Below, one piece after another: positions 18,960 through 28,600 of a DNA stretch of 64,000 bases. The first letter of the stretch is position 1. Each line of letters starts with the position of its first letter. The translations under genes were made by a program, and so were the position numbers. The stretch is from Tuwongella immobilis (GTDB lineage: Bacteria > Planctomycetota > Planctomycetia > Gemmatales > Gemmataceae), in NCBI RefSeq assembly GCF_901538355.1, contig NZ_LR593887.1, positions 3,882,920 to 3,946,919 on the forward strand. The letters are read 5' to 3'. The notes below the pieces were generated by a model. The model had not been told where the DNA came from and did no database searches. It saw nothing but the letters and a program-made list of their open reading frames with translations.

Positions 18960-18991
18960 GTCATAATATCTCAAGAGGGAGAAATACCAGA

Positions 18992-19393
18992 ATGAACATA
19001 TCTCGAAAATCAATCCTTACGAAATTAATACTTGTAATCTTCCTATATCTTGCCACATGGTTACTGACATGGCTGATTTTTTGTCGTTCTGTTGAGGATA
19101 GATTGATTACAGGTCATCGAGAAAATCAAGACTCGGAACACACTGCGATTAAATTTGAGGAAAAATTCCGAGATCGAACTCGGGAAACCGTTTCAATCGA
19201 AGAAATACTTGCGACAGATCAATATATTGTCTTTGGTGATACGTGGACACCGTTCCCATTGATCGTCAATGTTTATTGTATCTATAAGACTGGTAGGCAG
19301 GCAGGCGGTGGTGAACTTCTTATCCTCTGGACTCCGGTCGGAAATGTCATCTTAGATAAAAAACTCAACTGGCGGAAAGAATGGTATCAGTGA
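18992..19393 (+). CDS. Single-pass membrane protein of unknown function, possible immunity gene
   Basis: A 133-residue protein with an N-terminal membrane helix (LILVIFLYLATWLLTWLIF) and a soluble domain containing TVSIEEILATDQYIVFG, then LIVNVYCIYKTGRQAG and LILWTPVGNVI. The ATG at 18992 has gaggga 12 bases upstream and is preferred to an in-frame ATG at 18953. Like its neighbours it follows the 40-bp tip tail and is AT-rich. The family is unknown. Confidence 0.6.
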   Translation: MNISRKSILTKLILVIFLYLATWLLTWLIFCRSVEDRLITGHRENQDSEHTAIKFEEKFRDRTRETVSIEEILATDQYIVFGDTWTPFPLIVNVYCIYKTGRQAGGGELLILWTPVGNVILDKKLNWRKEWYQ

Positions 19394-19512
19394 CAGTAAC
19401 GAATTCCAACTACCTCGTGCAGTTCAGCGAACTTGAATGCTTCACATAAAAACTCACTATTTTGGATCGTAGCCACGAGCTGAAATCGGCCAACTTCTCT
19501 TCGTTTTTTTTG

Positions 19513-20451
19513 ATGACGACCCGTGATTCCATCCCGTTTTCCATCATTCTCCCCGTGTTGAATGGGGAGTTGCTTTTTGTCTCGGGCGCTGTACTCGATT
19601 CAGGCGCAATCGCTTCACGGCTGGGAATGTTGGATGGTTCACGATCGTTCGACGGATGGAATGCAGGAGGATCGATCGGATCATCTCGCGTGATTCTCGA
19701 TTTCAAAACTGGAGTCAAAATGAGTGATTCGTTGTTTCTGGTCAGAAAGGCCATGTGGTCTTCATCGAACGCCACATGCCTTGCTACCCTTCTTCCCGAT
19801 TTTCGTAATCCAACAACTCCTGACAGAGCATTATCAGGAGTCGGTTCCTTGCCAGGGCTTTACTCAGTACCCTTTCAATGGGAGTTTGCCCCACATCTGA
19901 GGGACCCTAGTATGAGCAAGAGAGATGAAGATTTCGTCCGAGAAGCTGCTTTTCGATCCCAAAGCTACATCGTCACGGGGGATGTTGAGCGTTTGAAACC
20001 GCCATGTCTCTTAATTCCAGATCAGGGTGAGCAGCACGATGAATTTGAAGTGATCATCCAAATTAACGCAAATAGTCTTTTTCACTTTGCTGGATTTCAA
20101 TCTTGGATTTGGTTACTATCGATAGGGAAGTATTTATATGGTGATTTCCTTGGTCTAGTCGATGATCAAACAGTTCAACTTGCCCGCCGATTATCACCAA
20201 TTGAGGGGGACTGTATCCCATTCGTGACAGATATGACGAACGCCACTGTCGGTGTTGTTGTGCTTGGCAACCGTTTGGCTGAGAATCGGTTCTCAGCCAG
20301 GATTATTGCGGTAGGCGACAAACCTTCGATCAAAGTCGGATCCGTTCTCAAAACGATCGCTTCAGGAATGTTAGACGATATTCGATATTTGATTAATTTG
20401 GATTTATGCACGATCGAAGAGATTTGCAAATCACCATCCCCTGATTCCTGA
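19513..20451 (+). CDS. Protein of unknown function
   Basis: A frame of 312 residues from the first ATG; a TTG at 19462 could extend it by 17. The N-terminal 150 residues are low in recognisable motifs. From about residue 180 there are regular segments (DEFEVIIQINANSLFHFAG, WIWLLSIGKYLYGDF, TVGVVVLGNRL) that look like genuine alpha/beta sequence. No signal peptide or domain is recognised and no Shine-Dalgarno is visible (an eight-T run precedes the ATG), so the true start may be internal. It borders the Rhs island and may belong to it. Its stop lies 3 bases before the next start. Confidence 0.5.
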   Translation: MTTRDSIPFSIILPVLNGELLFVSGAVLDSGAIASRLGMLDGSRSFDGWNAGGSIGSSRVILDFKTGVKMSDSLFLVRKAMWSSSNATCLATLLPDFRNPTTPDRALSGVGSLPGLYSVPFQWEFAPHLRDPSMSKRDEDFVREAAFRSQSYIVTGDVERLKPPCLLIPDQGEQHDEFEVIIQINANSLFHFAGFQSWIWLLSIGKYLYGDFLGLVDDQTVQLARRLSPIEGDCIPFVTDMTNATVGVVVLGNRLAENRFSARIIAVGDKPSIKVGSVLKTIASGMLDDIRYLINLDLCTIEEICKSPSPDS

Positions 20452-20454
20452 TCG

Positions 20455-20811
20455 GTGTTTCGCGTGAGAAACGACGGCGAATCGAATTATGACCGCATCA
20501 AACGTGATGTGTTGGCCATCGTCCGTGACATTCCTGCCGGGAAGGTGACGACCTATGCCGCGATTGGTGCAGCGCTTGATGTCATGCCGCGGCACGTTGC
20601 CTACTTGTTGGCCATGCTTACCGACCTCGAACAAGACGACTTGCCTTGGTATCGTGTGGTTGGTTTAGCCGGGAAACTCTCCACCACCAACCCGATTCGA
20701 GCGGGGAAGCAACGGGCGTTCCTGGAAGCGGAAGGGATTTCGTTTCGTGGAAAATGGCAGATCGATGCGTTCGATCTCGTGTTTTTCCCGATCGCGCCAG
20801 CCGCTGAATGA
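20455..20811 (+). CDS. Alkyltransferase-like protein (ATL, MGMT-type DNA-binding domain)
   Basis: A 118-residue protein with the MGMT/Ada DNA-binding fold: a start like VLAIVRDIPAGKVTTYAAIG, then VMPRHVAYLLAML, LPWYRVVG and FLEAEGISF. The alkyl-acceptor motif PCHR is PWYR here, Trp replacing the acceptor Cys as in ATL proteins. These bind O6-alkylguanine without repairing it and pass the lesion to nucleotide excision repair. The start is a GTG at 20455, three bases after the preceding stop, so it is coupled to that gene. The ATPase gene follows 31 bases later. Confidence 0.85.
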   Translation: MFRVRNDGESNYDRIKRDVLAIVRDIPAGKVTTYAAIGAALDVMPRHVAYLLAMLTDLEQDDLPWYRVVGLAGKLSTTNPIRAGKQRAFLEAEGISFRGKWQIDAFDLVFFPIAPAAE

Positions 20812-20842
20812 TGAAATCGCTGCCAATTGCGAAGGATCGATC

Positions 20843-21688
20843 ATGGCGAGACGGAAATCGCGGGCCGTTCGTGGGCCGTATCTGCATCATGTGGAACTCT
20901 TGGCGGATCGCATCCCGGCGGATCGGTTTCCGTTCAATCTCCCCGCGATTCGCTCGCTTAAACGGCTCGAATTTCATCCGGGCGTGACCTTCTTCGTTGG
21001 TGAAAACGGCAGCGGGAAATCGACGCTGCTCGAAGCATTAGCGGTCGGATCGGATCTCAATGCCGAGGGTGGCAGCATCCATTTTCGCTTTGCAACCCGC
21101 GCCTCGCATTCGGATTTGGATCGGGCGTTGCGGCTGGCCAAGAGCATTTTCAGCCCGCCCGATTCGTATTTCCTGCGTTCGGAGAGTTTTTACAACGTCG
21201 CCACGGAAATCGAGAATCTCGACAGAACTGGCACTGGTCCCCGCATCATCGACAGTTACGGTGGCGTGTCGCTGCATGATCGCTCGCATGGCGAGGCGTT
21301 TCTCGCTTATTTTCAGCATCGATTTGGCAGCAACGGATTGTATTTCTTCGATGAACCCGAAGCGGCGTTATCCCCACGTCGATTGACACAGGTGCTTCGT
21401 GTGATTCATGATGCGGTCGAACGCGGTGGGCAGTTCGTGATCGCCACGCACTCGCCGATTCTGTTGTGCTATCCGCACTGTCGGATTTACGAGTTCACGC
21501 CAACGGGAATCCACCCACGAACACTCCGCGAATTAGCCCATTTTCAGATTACCCAGCAATGGATGCTCTCACCCGAAGATGCGTTTCGAGAATTGCTGAG
21601 CGCCCCTCCGTCAACGCTGTTGAGCGATTCGCCGGCTGAAATCGATGAGGTCTCGCCGAATCGAGCGGATTCGGATTCGGATTCGTAA
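20843..21688 (+). CDS. ABC-type ATPase (AAA_21/COG3910-like)
   Basis: A 281-residue soluble ATPase. Walker A is GENGSGKST near residue 52, an ABC-signature-like SHGEAFLAYF comes before the Walker B GLYFFDEPEAALSP, and the switch His is in ATHSPILL. The layout and length match stand-alone predicted ATPases of the COG3910 kind, not an importer with a transmembrane partner. A gaagga lies 8 bases before the ATG at 20843. The C-terminus ends in an acidic SDSDS tail. It is likely co-transcribed with the ATL gene. A role in DNA damage or defence is possible but unsupported. Confidence 0.8.
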   Translation: MARRKSRAVRGPYLHHVELLADRIPADRFPFNLPAIRSLKRLEFHPGVTFFVGENGSGKSTLLEALAVGSDLNAEGGSIHFRFATRASHSDLDRALRLAKSIFSPPDSYFLRSESFYNVATEIENLDRTGTGPRIIDSYGGVSLHDRSHGEAFLAYFQHRFGSNGLYFFDEPEAALSPRRLTQVLRVIHDAVERGGQFVIATHSPILLCYPHCRIYEFTPTGIHPRTLRELAHFQITQQWMLSPEDAFRELLSAPPSTLLSDSPAEIDEVSPNRADSDSDS

Positions 21689-21692
21689 CCGC

Positions 21693-21716
21693 ATCCTGCC
21701 GACTTTTCGGTAGGAT
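21693..21716 (+). terminator. Hairpin after the ATPase gene
   Basis: A 10-bp stem with one G-U pair (atcctgccga at 21693-21702, tcggtaggat at 21707-21716) and a 4-base loop begins 4 bases after the ATPase stop. There is no U-run after it. It separates the ATPase from the sulfatase. Confidence 0.5.
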
Positions 21717-21773
21717 GGCCCGCCAAGCCCCGCAATAATAACGGCATTCCTCTCTCTGGTTCAGGAGTTGGCA

Positions 21774-23270
21774 ATGTCGAGCTATCGCATCGCAGGCATC
21801 ATCGCGGGATTGGTGGCGATTTTCGGGAGCGGATCGGTGATTGCAGCCGACAAACCGGCGCCCCGAAAGCCCAACATCGTCTTTGTCATCGCGGACGATT
21901 TGGGCTATGGCGACCTTGGGTGTTATGGGCAGAAAAAGATTCCCACGCCGAACTTGGATCGACTCGCTGCCGAGGGGATGCGGCTCACTCGCCATTATTC
22001 CGGCAATGCGGTGTGCGCGCCATCGCGCTGCGTGTTGATGACCGGGAAACATCCCGGCCACGCCTTCATCCGCGATAACCGGGAGGTGAAGCCCGAAGGC
22101 CAATTCCCGATTCCGGCGGATACGGTGACCATTCCCAAGTTGCTCCAACAAGCCGGCTACGTTACGGGGGCGTTTGGCAAATGGGGATTAGGGGCACCGG
22201 GAAGCGAAGGCGAGCCGCTGAAGCAGGGATTCAATCGGTTCTTCGGCTACAATTGTCAACGGGTGGCCCACAATTACTATCCGACCCACCTGTGGGATGA
22301 TGCCCAAAAGATTGCCCTGAAGAATCAAGCGTTTCCCTCGCAAGACAAACTCAAGCCGTCGGAAGATCCAAAGAATCCCGAATCATATGCTCGCTTTCGT
22401 GGAAGCGATTACGCCCCGGATTTGATCGCCCAACAAGCGATTCGCTTCGTCGAAACCAACCGAGACAAGCCGTTTTTCCTGTTCGTTCCCACGACGGTGC
22501 CGCATTTGGCGCTGCAAGTTCCTGCCGATGAAGTCGTCCCTTTCGCGGACAAATTTGGGGATATCCCCTACCCCGGTGGCCGTGGCTATACCCCGACTTT
22601 CGCACCTCGAGCGACCTACGCAGCGATGATTCATCGCATGGATCGTGAGATTGGCCGAATCATGGACCAAGTGAAATCGCTGGGATTGGATGAGGATACC
22701 CTGTTTGTATTCACCAGCGATAACGGGCCGCTGTACGATCAACTCGGCGGCACCGATTCGGAATTCTTCAATTCGCATGGCGGGCTTCGCGGTCGCAAAG
22801 GCTCGTTGTACGAAGGCGGTGTGCGGGTTCCGTGCATTGTCCGCTGGCCGGGGAAAATCGCGGCCGGCACAGTGAGCGACCGCGTCACCGGATTTGAAGA
22901 TTGGCTCCCGACGCTGTTGGAATTGATTGGCGGATCGACTGCCCCGAAATCGTTGGATGGCATCAGCTTTGCGCCAACGCTACTCGGCAAACCACAACCG
23001 GAACGCCCATTTTTGTATCGGGAATTTTCCGGGTATGGCGGCCAGCAATCGGTGCGCGTCGGCGATTGGAAACTCGTCCGCCAGAAGCTGAATTCGCTGG
23101 GTGCGAAGGGGAAGCCGAAGTCGGAACTGTATCACCTGGCCAACGACCCAACCGAGGCGGATGATGTGGCGGCGAAACACCCCGACGTGGTTGCCCGACT
23201 CGAGAAAATTCTCATCGAGCAACACACGCCCAGCAGCGTGTTTCCGTTCAACGTGTTGGATCGGAAATAA
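21774..23270 (+). CDS. Secreted sulfatase (arylsulfatase A type)
   Basis: Hydrolyses a sulfate ester; the substrate is unknown. A signal peptide is clear (IAGIIAGLVAIFGSGSVIAA). The metal site is in NIVFVIADDLGYGDLGCYG, and the modification site is VCAPSRCVLMTGKHPG, where Cys81 of the C-x-P-S-R motif is expected to become formylglycine. GKWGLG and FTSDNGP are further active-site segments, and the C-terminal domain has the usual ELYHLANDPTEADD. The length of 498 residues is normal. The ATG at 21774 has caggag 7 bases upstream. Planctomycetes carry many such genes. It is convergent with thrC. Confidence 0.93.
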   Translation: MSSYRIAGIIAGLVAIFGSGSVIAADKPAPRKPNIVFVIADDLGYGDLGCYGQKKIPTPNLDRLAAEGMRLTRHYSGNAVCAPSRCVLMTGKHPGHAFIRDNREVKPEGQFPIPADTVTIPKLLQQAGYVTGAFGKWGLGAPGSEGEPLKQGFNRFFGYNCQRVAHNYYPTHLWDDAQKIALKNQAFPSQDKLKPSEDPKNPESYARFRGSDYAPDLIAQQAIRFVETNRDKPFFLFVPTTVPHLALQVPADEVVPFADKFGDIPYPGGRGYTPTFAPRATYAAMIHRMDREIGRIMDQVKSLGLDEDTLFVFTSDNGPLYDQLGGTDSEFFNSHGGLRGRKGSLYEGGVRVPCIVRWPGKIAAGTVSDRVTGFEDWLPTLLELIGGSTAPKSLDGISFAPTLLGKPQPERPFLYREFSGYGGQQSVRVGDWKLVRQKLNSLGAKGKPKSELYHLANDPTEADDVAAKHPDVVARLEKILIEQHTPSSVFPFNVLDRK

Positions 23271-23279
23271 CCCCGCCGA

Positions 23280-23300
23280 CGATTCCGGTAATCGGAATCG
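23280..23300. terminator. Bidirectional hairpin between sulfatase and thrC
   Basis: An 8-bp perfect stem (cgattccg and cggaatcg) with a 5-base loop lies in the 32-base gap between two convergent genes. It has no U-run, but the position suits a shared terminator. Confidence 0.5.
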
Positions 23301-23302
23301 AC

Positions 23303-24532
23303 TCAGCCGATGGCGTCGAGAATGGCGTCAATCGGCTGATCCTTGTTGACTTTGGGCAGATTCAGCGGCAGTGCCTCGAGATATTTCTGCGCCGCCCCGG
23401 TGTTGAAGACCACCACCGATTCATCGGGGCGAATCTCGCCGCTGGCCAGCATCGATTCCAGCACATCGAAGCAGACGGCTGTCTCGGGACAAATGCTGAT
23501 TCCTTCCGCGCTGGCGGATCGCACCATCCACGGAGCAATGTTCGCCTCTTTGCCAGTGCGAGCGGTACCGCCGCTTTCTCGAATCGCGTCGAGAATCATA
23601 AAGTCCCCGACGGCGACCGGGACGCGCAATCCGCTGGCAACGGTGGCCGCGTTCGGGAACAACTCGGCGAATCGCTCGCCCTTGTCGAATGCGCGAGCGA
23701 TTGGGGCACACCCCTCCGCTTGGCAACTGATCAGTCGCGGGACTTTGTCGGTTTTCAACCACCCCAGCTGGCGCAATTCCGCGAATGCCTTGTGCATGCC
23801 GACCAACCCCGTGCCGCCGCCGGTGGGGTAGAGAATCACATCGGGCAGATGCCAGCCGAGTTGTTCGGCCAACTCCAGACCCATGGTTTTCTTGCCTTCG
23901 AGCCGGTACGGTTCTTTCAGCGTCGAAAGATCGAACCAGCCCATGCGTGCGGCCCCTTCGCGGACCAATCGACCGCAATCGTTGATGAGACCGTTGACCA
24001 GAAACACCTTGGCACCGAATTGATACGCTTCCATCTGATTGACGATTGGCGTATCTTCCGGCATGAATACGAAGCACTCGATTCCGGCCCGCGCGGAGTA
24101 GGCGGCGGCCCCACCTCCGGCGTTGCCGGCTGTCGGCAGCGCAACGCGGGTGATGCCCAGATGTTTGGCCAGACTCAACGCGGCGGTCATGCCTCGGGAT
24201 TTGAACGACCCGGTGGGCAATTGCGATTCATCTTTGACGTACAATTGCGACATGCCTAGCGATTGTCCCAGTCGCGGGCAATGCAAGAGCGGGGACATGC
24301 CCTCGCCGAGGCTGACGGGTTCGGCATCGAACGGGAGCGGGAGCAATTCCCGGTAGCGCCACAGAGTCGGCTCGCGCTTGGCGATTTCGTCGGGCGTCAC
24401 GGCGTTGCGGATCGCGTCGAGATCGTAGCGTACCCAAATCGGGCGGCCCTCGTGCGTCCCGTGGACCTGCCCGGCGGGCAAGCGGGTGCCGTTAATCGCC
24501 GCTTCCAAATGCGTCACAAAACTCTGGCTCAT
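23303..24532 (-). CDS. thrC: Threonine synthase
   Basis: Converts O-phosphohomoserine to threonine using PLP. In 409 residues: GEGMSPLLHC; the PLP Lys111 in LPTGSFKSRG; TAGNAGGGAAAYSARAG; and the phosphate loop PTGGGTGLVG. It is the shorter class of ThrC with the plant/archaeal-like core. Its ATG overlaps the stop of the MoxR gene by 4 bases (ATGA), so it is translationally coupled to a gene with no evident link to threonine synthesis. No thrA or thrB is nearby. Confidence 0.93.
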   Translation of the reverse strand: MSQSFVTHLEAAINGTRLPAGQVHGTHEGRPIWVRYDLDAIRNAVTPDEIAKREPTLWRYRELLPLPFDAEPVSLGEGMSPLLHCPRLGQSLGMSQLYVKDESQLPTGSFKSRGMTAALSLAKHLGITRVALPTAGNAGGGAAAYSARAGIECFVFMPEDTPIVNQMEAYQFGAKVFLVNGLINDCGRLVREGAARMGWFDLSTLKEPYRLEGKKTMGLELAEQLGWHLPDVILYPTGGGTGLVGMHKAFAELRQLGWLKTDKVPRLISCQAEGCAPIARAFDKGERFAELFPNAATVASGLRVPVAVGDFMILDAIRESGGTARTGKEANIAPWMVRSASAEGISICPETAVCFDVLESMLASGEIRPDESVVVFNTGAAQKYLEALPLNLPKVNKDQPIDAILDAIG

Positions 24533-25647
24533 TTGCTCGTCTTCTTCGCAAGTTCGCGTTCGATCACCCCCCAGGCGGCCCCTGCATCGCTGGTGGGATC
24601 ATTCCACCGCCCCGAGAAGCGCCCGCAGAATGACGATTTTAGCACTTCTGGCAGCATCGTCTTCAGATCATCGGCAATCATCGTGTGGCTGAGGTAGACG
24701 CAGACCTCATCCGTCGCCCGAACCGACAATCCCACCGCCAATTCCGGCGAATTGCGAATCTCGGCGGCAATCTCGACCACCTGTTCGATCAATTTGGCCG
24801 CCACTTCGGGGTGCCGCTTCGTGAGAATTTTCACTTCCTCGTGTGCGGGCGGATAATCCATCTGCAACGGCGCAAAGCGGTCCAATTGTGCGGCATCGAT
24901 TCCGAATGTCGCCGAGAATTCCGACCCACGATTCACCGCCGCGATGAACTGCACATTCTCGGGGATTTTCAGAAAGCGATTCTCGATCGGATGAAACACC
25001 TTGCGGGAAGAATCCAACGCGGGCATCAAGGCGTTTCGGGCCGATTCCTGACAGCGATTGAATTCGTCCAAGAAGATCAAATATCGACGATCGGATCGTT
25101 CGGATGCCTCTTCCAACGCGACTAAAATTTCCGTTTTGACAAAGTCGGTCACCGGTGCGCCGCTGGAAGAGGCTCGCACCTGAATGGTGGCAAGAAAATC
25201 GGTGGCTTCGACCACGGCACCGCAGTTGAAAAAGACGAATTCCATGCCCAGCGTCTCGGCAATGGAGCGGGCCAACACGGTTTTCCCGCACCCCTGCGGC
25301 CCATCGAGCAGAATGTTCAGGCCGCTTTCGAGCAGCACTTGCAGCTTGCGACTAACCAGCGGATCGAGGTACACCCCCTCAATCCGGAACGCCAGTTCTT
25401 GCTGGAATTCAACCTCGATCACGCCACGATCATCCCGGTCACGCTTGCGAACCGCCGTGACCTTGACGCGACATGGAATGCCAGGGCGAATGCGCTTATC
25501 GTCGCACAGAATCACTTTCGGCGTGCGTTTCCCGTCCAGGTGCGTGGCCTTGAAGCGGAAGCCGGACTCGGCCACGGGATTCAACGAGAAAGTCGCCTCG
25601 CCGACCAGCCCAGGTTGAATCTCGTCCATCGACCATTTCGTTGACAT
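24529..25647 (-). CDS. MoxR-type AAA+ ATPase
   Basis: A 372-residue protein. Residues 1-90 are a beta-rich N-terminal region not typical of MoxR. The AAA+ module follows, with Walker A GPQGCGKT at about 116-123, Walker B LIFLDEFNR, and the sensor/arginine-finger region around AAVNRGSEFSATFG and LDRFAPLQMDYP. MoxR ATPases act as chaperones that load or remodel vWA-domain partners. The partner here is probably the giant vWA protein encoded just upstream (gap 14 bases). The ATG at 25647 has ggag 10 bases upstream; an upstream TTG at 25668 is less likely. Confidence 0.85.
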   Translation of the reverse strand: MSTKWSMDEIQPGLVGEATFSLNPVAESGFRFKATHLDGKRTPKVILCDDKRIRPGIPCRVKVTAVRKRDRDDRGVIEVEFQQELAFRIEGVYLDPLVSRKLQVLLESGLNILLDGPQGCGKTVLARSIAETLGMEFVFFNCGAVVEATDFLATIQVRASSSGAPVTDFVKTEILVALEEASERSDRRYLIFLDEFNRCQESARNALMPALDSSRKVFHPIENRFLKIPENVQFIAAVNRGSEFSATFGIDAAQLDRFAPLQMDYPPAHEEVKILTKRHPEVAAKLIEQVVEIAAEIRNSPELAVGLSVRATDEVCVYLSHTMIADDLKTMLPEVLKSSFCGRFSGRWNDPTSDAGAAWGVIERELAKKTSK

Positions 25648-25661
25648 TTCCGGTGGCTCCG

Positions 25662-28600
25662 TTAGCAATGCCCCAACGCCTTTTTGACCAACTTGGCGAC
25701 AATCTTCCCGAATTCTCGCACGCCTTTGTCTAAATTCGCTTCATCCAACACAATGTAATTGGGGAAACAAACATGATCCAGTTCGCGCACCGCCACCTGC
25801 GCACAGCAAAATTGCTTCCGGCTCAACTGCGTCACCAGCGCTTTCAGCGATTCCACACTGCATTCCGTCGGCGATCCATCGCTAATCATCACGAGCAATT
25901 TCGCCCGGCGATTGGATTGCTGCGCAATCTGCGCCACATGCCACAAGGCGGCGGAATCGTTATTGCCATCGTCGGCATACAGGCCATGAATTCCGCATCG
26001 GTTGGCATTCCCCGCATCGTAAATCACCTGATCCGTGAAGCCAAACAACCGCACATCAATCCCCGCTTGCCCCTTGGCAGCTTCGGCCAACAGAGTGCCG
26101 AACAGCTTCGCCTTCTCGATATTTTCATTCCAGGTCATCGACCCCGAGCAATCGACGATCACCCCCAGGAATAAATCCGTCGTCATCTGGATTTTCCGTG
26201 AGATCAGCAAGCGCGGATCGGAGCGCAAGACGGCATTTCGCAAGCGACTGCGATCGATCATTTTGCCCTGAATCCGCATCTTCTGCGGAACCATGTTCAG
26301 TCCCAGATTCGAGAGAAACTCCCGCATTTGCCGGGCGGGACGGGCCACGCGATCGGCATAACGCTTGTGTTCCTCCGGATCGTGCGGCATGGGCTGAATC
26401 TTGTCGATCGTGTCGAATTTCTCTTCCTCGCTGAGATTGATCGAAATACTCGGCCGCCCCTTGGGATCGCCGTTACGCCCTCGTTTGCGACCCTTCCCTT
26501 CCAACTCGGCAATCACACGGGATTGCAGATCCTTATCCGTGATGCCGTCCAACACTTGATCCAGTTCGATTTCGCGGGATGAAAGCGAGACATCCATCGA
26601 AAATTGCTTCAGCAAATCGGTTTCATGGCCGAAGATGCGGCGCAATTCGCGGGCGATTTCGCGCATTTGCGTCATGGTCGAGTGTCGGAATTTCCCTCGA
26701 AACAATTTCAAGCCGGCCTCGACTCTTGGATCGCCATCACGGTTGGGCTTGCCCATCCGCAAACATCGCATGAACTTCGGGAAACTCATGCCGGCTTGTT
26801 CCATCGCCATGAGAATTTGACCGTTGTTCACGCCGATTCGGATCAAGCTGCGGTCGGGCACCAATGTCGATTGCGACAAGACCGCAAACGCATGCACGCC
26901 CAGACTTTCCAGCAATTCTCGCCCGTCGATACTGCGTTGTGAATGCTGGAAGGCATACGCGCCGAGTTTCTTCAAATCGTCGCCGTAGGTGGAATCGAGC
27001 GCTCGAAGATTTCGCTCCAATTGCTCATCGGAAACCAAGTTGAGCAGTTGGCCGATTCCTTCATCATGGGCATCTTTCCAGATGGCTTGGGGCACCTCGC
27101 CACGATGGTAGAGATGATGCCCGTACTCGTGGACAATCAGCCCACGAACAATCGCCTCACCGTTCCACACATAGCGCAACAGCGGCAGCGGGGAGATATA
27201 AATTTTGTCTTCGTTCAATCGCGTGTAACCGAGATTGTTATCCATCAGCATCTGAATGGTAAACAATCGGCCGGTGAGTTTCCGCCCTTCCCGAACCCCC
27301 CAGGCGAAGGTGCGGGCCATGCGCTCCAACTTCGGTTCGCGCCAGCGCATATGTTGCGTTTGTCGAATCGCTTCTTTGCGAATATCGACATCTTCGCAGG
27401 TTTCGACCAGTTGCATGTAGCCATCGGAACGGGCGTAATCCGTCGCTTCGAGTTCCTCCAAATACGACTTCGCATTCTCGAACGCGGCATCGGTCCCCAG
27501 CATCGTCAAACTGCGAATCGTATTCCGAACGATCGACCCGGAGACCTGACGCAGCAGTGCAGCCCGACTTTGTTCGGGGAGGTCGATCGGCAACAGCATC
27601 GGAATGAACCAATGCGAATAATCACGCGCATATAGCCAATTTGCGAGTCGAATTTGCAGGGGATCATCTGCGGCGTTCAACCGCTGCAAGGCACGTTCGA
27701 ATGGGGCGAGTTGGTACCCTTCACTCACCTCATGATCCAACAAAAATTCCACAACCCGATGAATTACCGCAACACAATCGCATTCCAGCAAGATTCGATT
27801 GAGTCGCAGTCGGATTTCGAGCGGCTCACCGGTTTGGATGCAGTCCAATGCCCAAGTTGCGGCGTCCTGCGGTGCCTTCGCTGGCAATCGGCAGACCCAA
27901 TCGACTAACTGCGTCACGGGGAGGTTGCGGCTGGCGGCGAACATCCCCAGTGCCAGCAGGCCGATATCCGTAGAATCGGTTCCTTCTTGGAATCGTTGCA
28001 GAATGCGATCGAACATGTCCGGGAATCGCTGTTCGCCCGATTCCGCGAGTGCCCAGCAGAGCGCGGATTCCAGCGCCAGTGGAATTCCCGGGCGACTGGC
28101 CCAGAATTCCAATCGTTCCGTGGGCAGATCGGTCCAGACCCAGACATCGCGGACCAGCGCATTGGACAGCTCCCACGTCAGCTTTCGTCCGACGCTGGCT
28201 GCAAGCAACGCTTCGAGATTGGCTGGCGTTCGCTGGTCGAAAAAGAACCAATCGACCCATTCGGATTTCCAACCGGGCTTGAACAAATTCGCGATTTTCT
28301 CCGCAAATGGGAGCGCTTGCCATTCCTGGTTTGCGGTCTCATCCGCTCGCGTTGATTCGGCATCGACATCGGATGGCGGGGAGACAAACCCCAGGTTTGC
28401 CCGCGTCTCGACCGATAAACTTGCCCAAAGTCGCTGAATCGCAGCGATCGACATCAACAGGGATTGTTGTCCCTGCCGATCCTGCCAGATTCGCTTCAAA
28501 TGCAGAGCGACCAACTCGCCGATGGGGGTCGCGAGTTGCTCAATACACGCGTTCAAATACGCCTCGGTCCACCAATCGACGCGGGTGAGACCGCCGCGCG

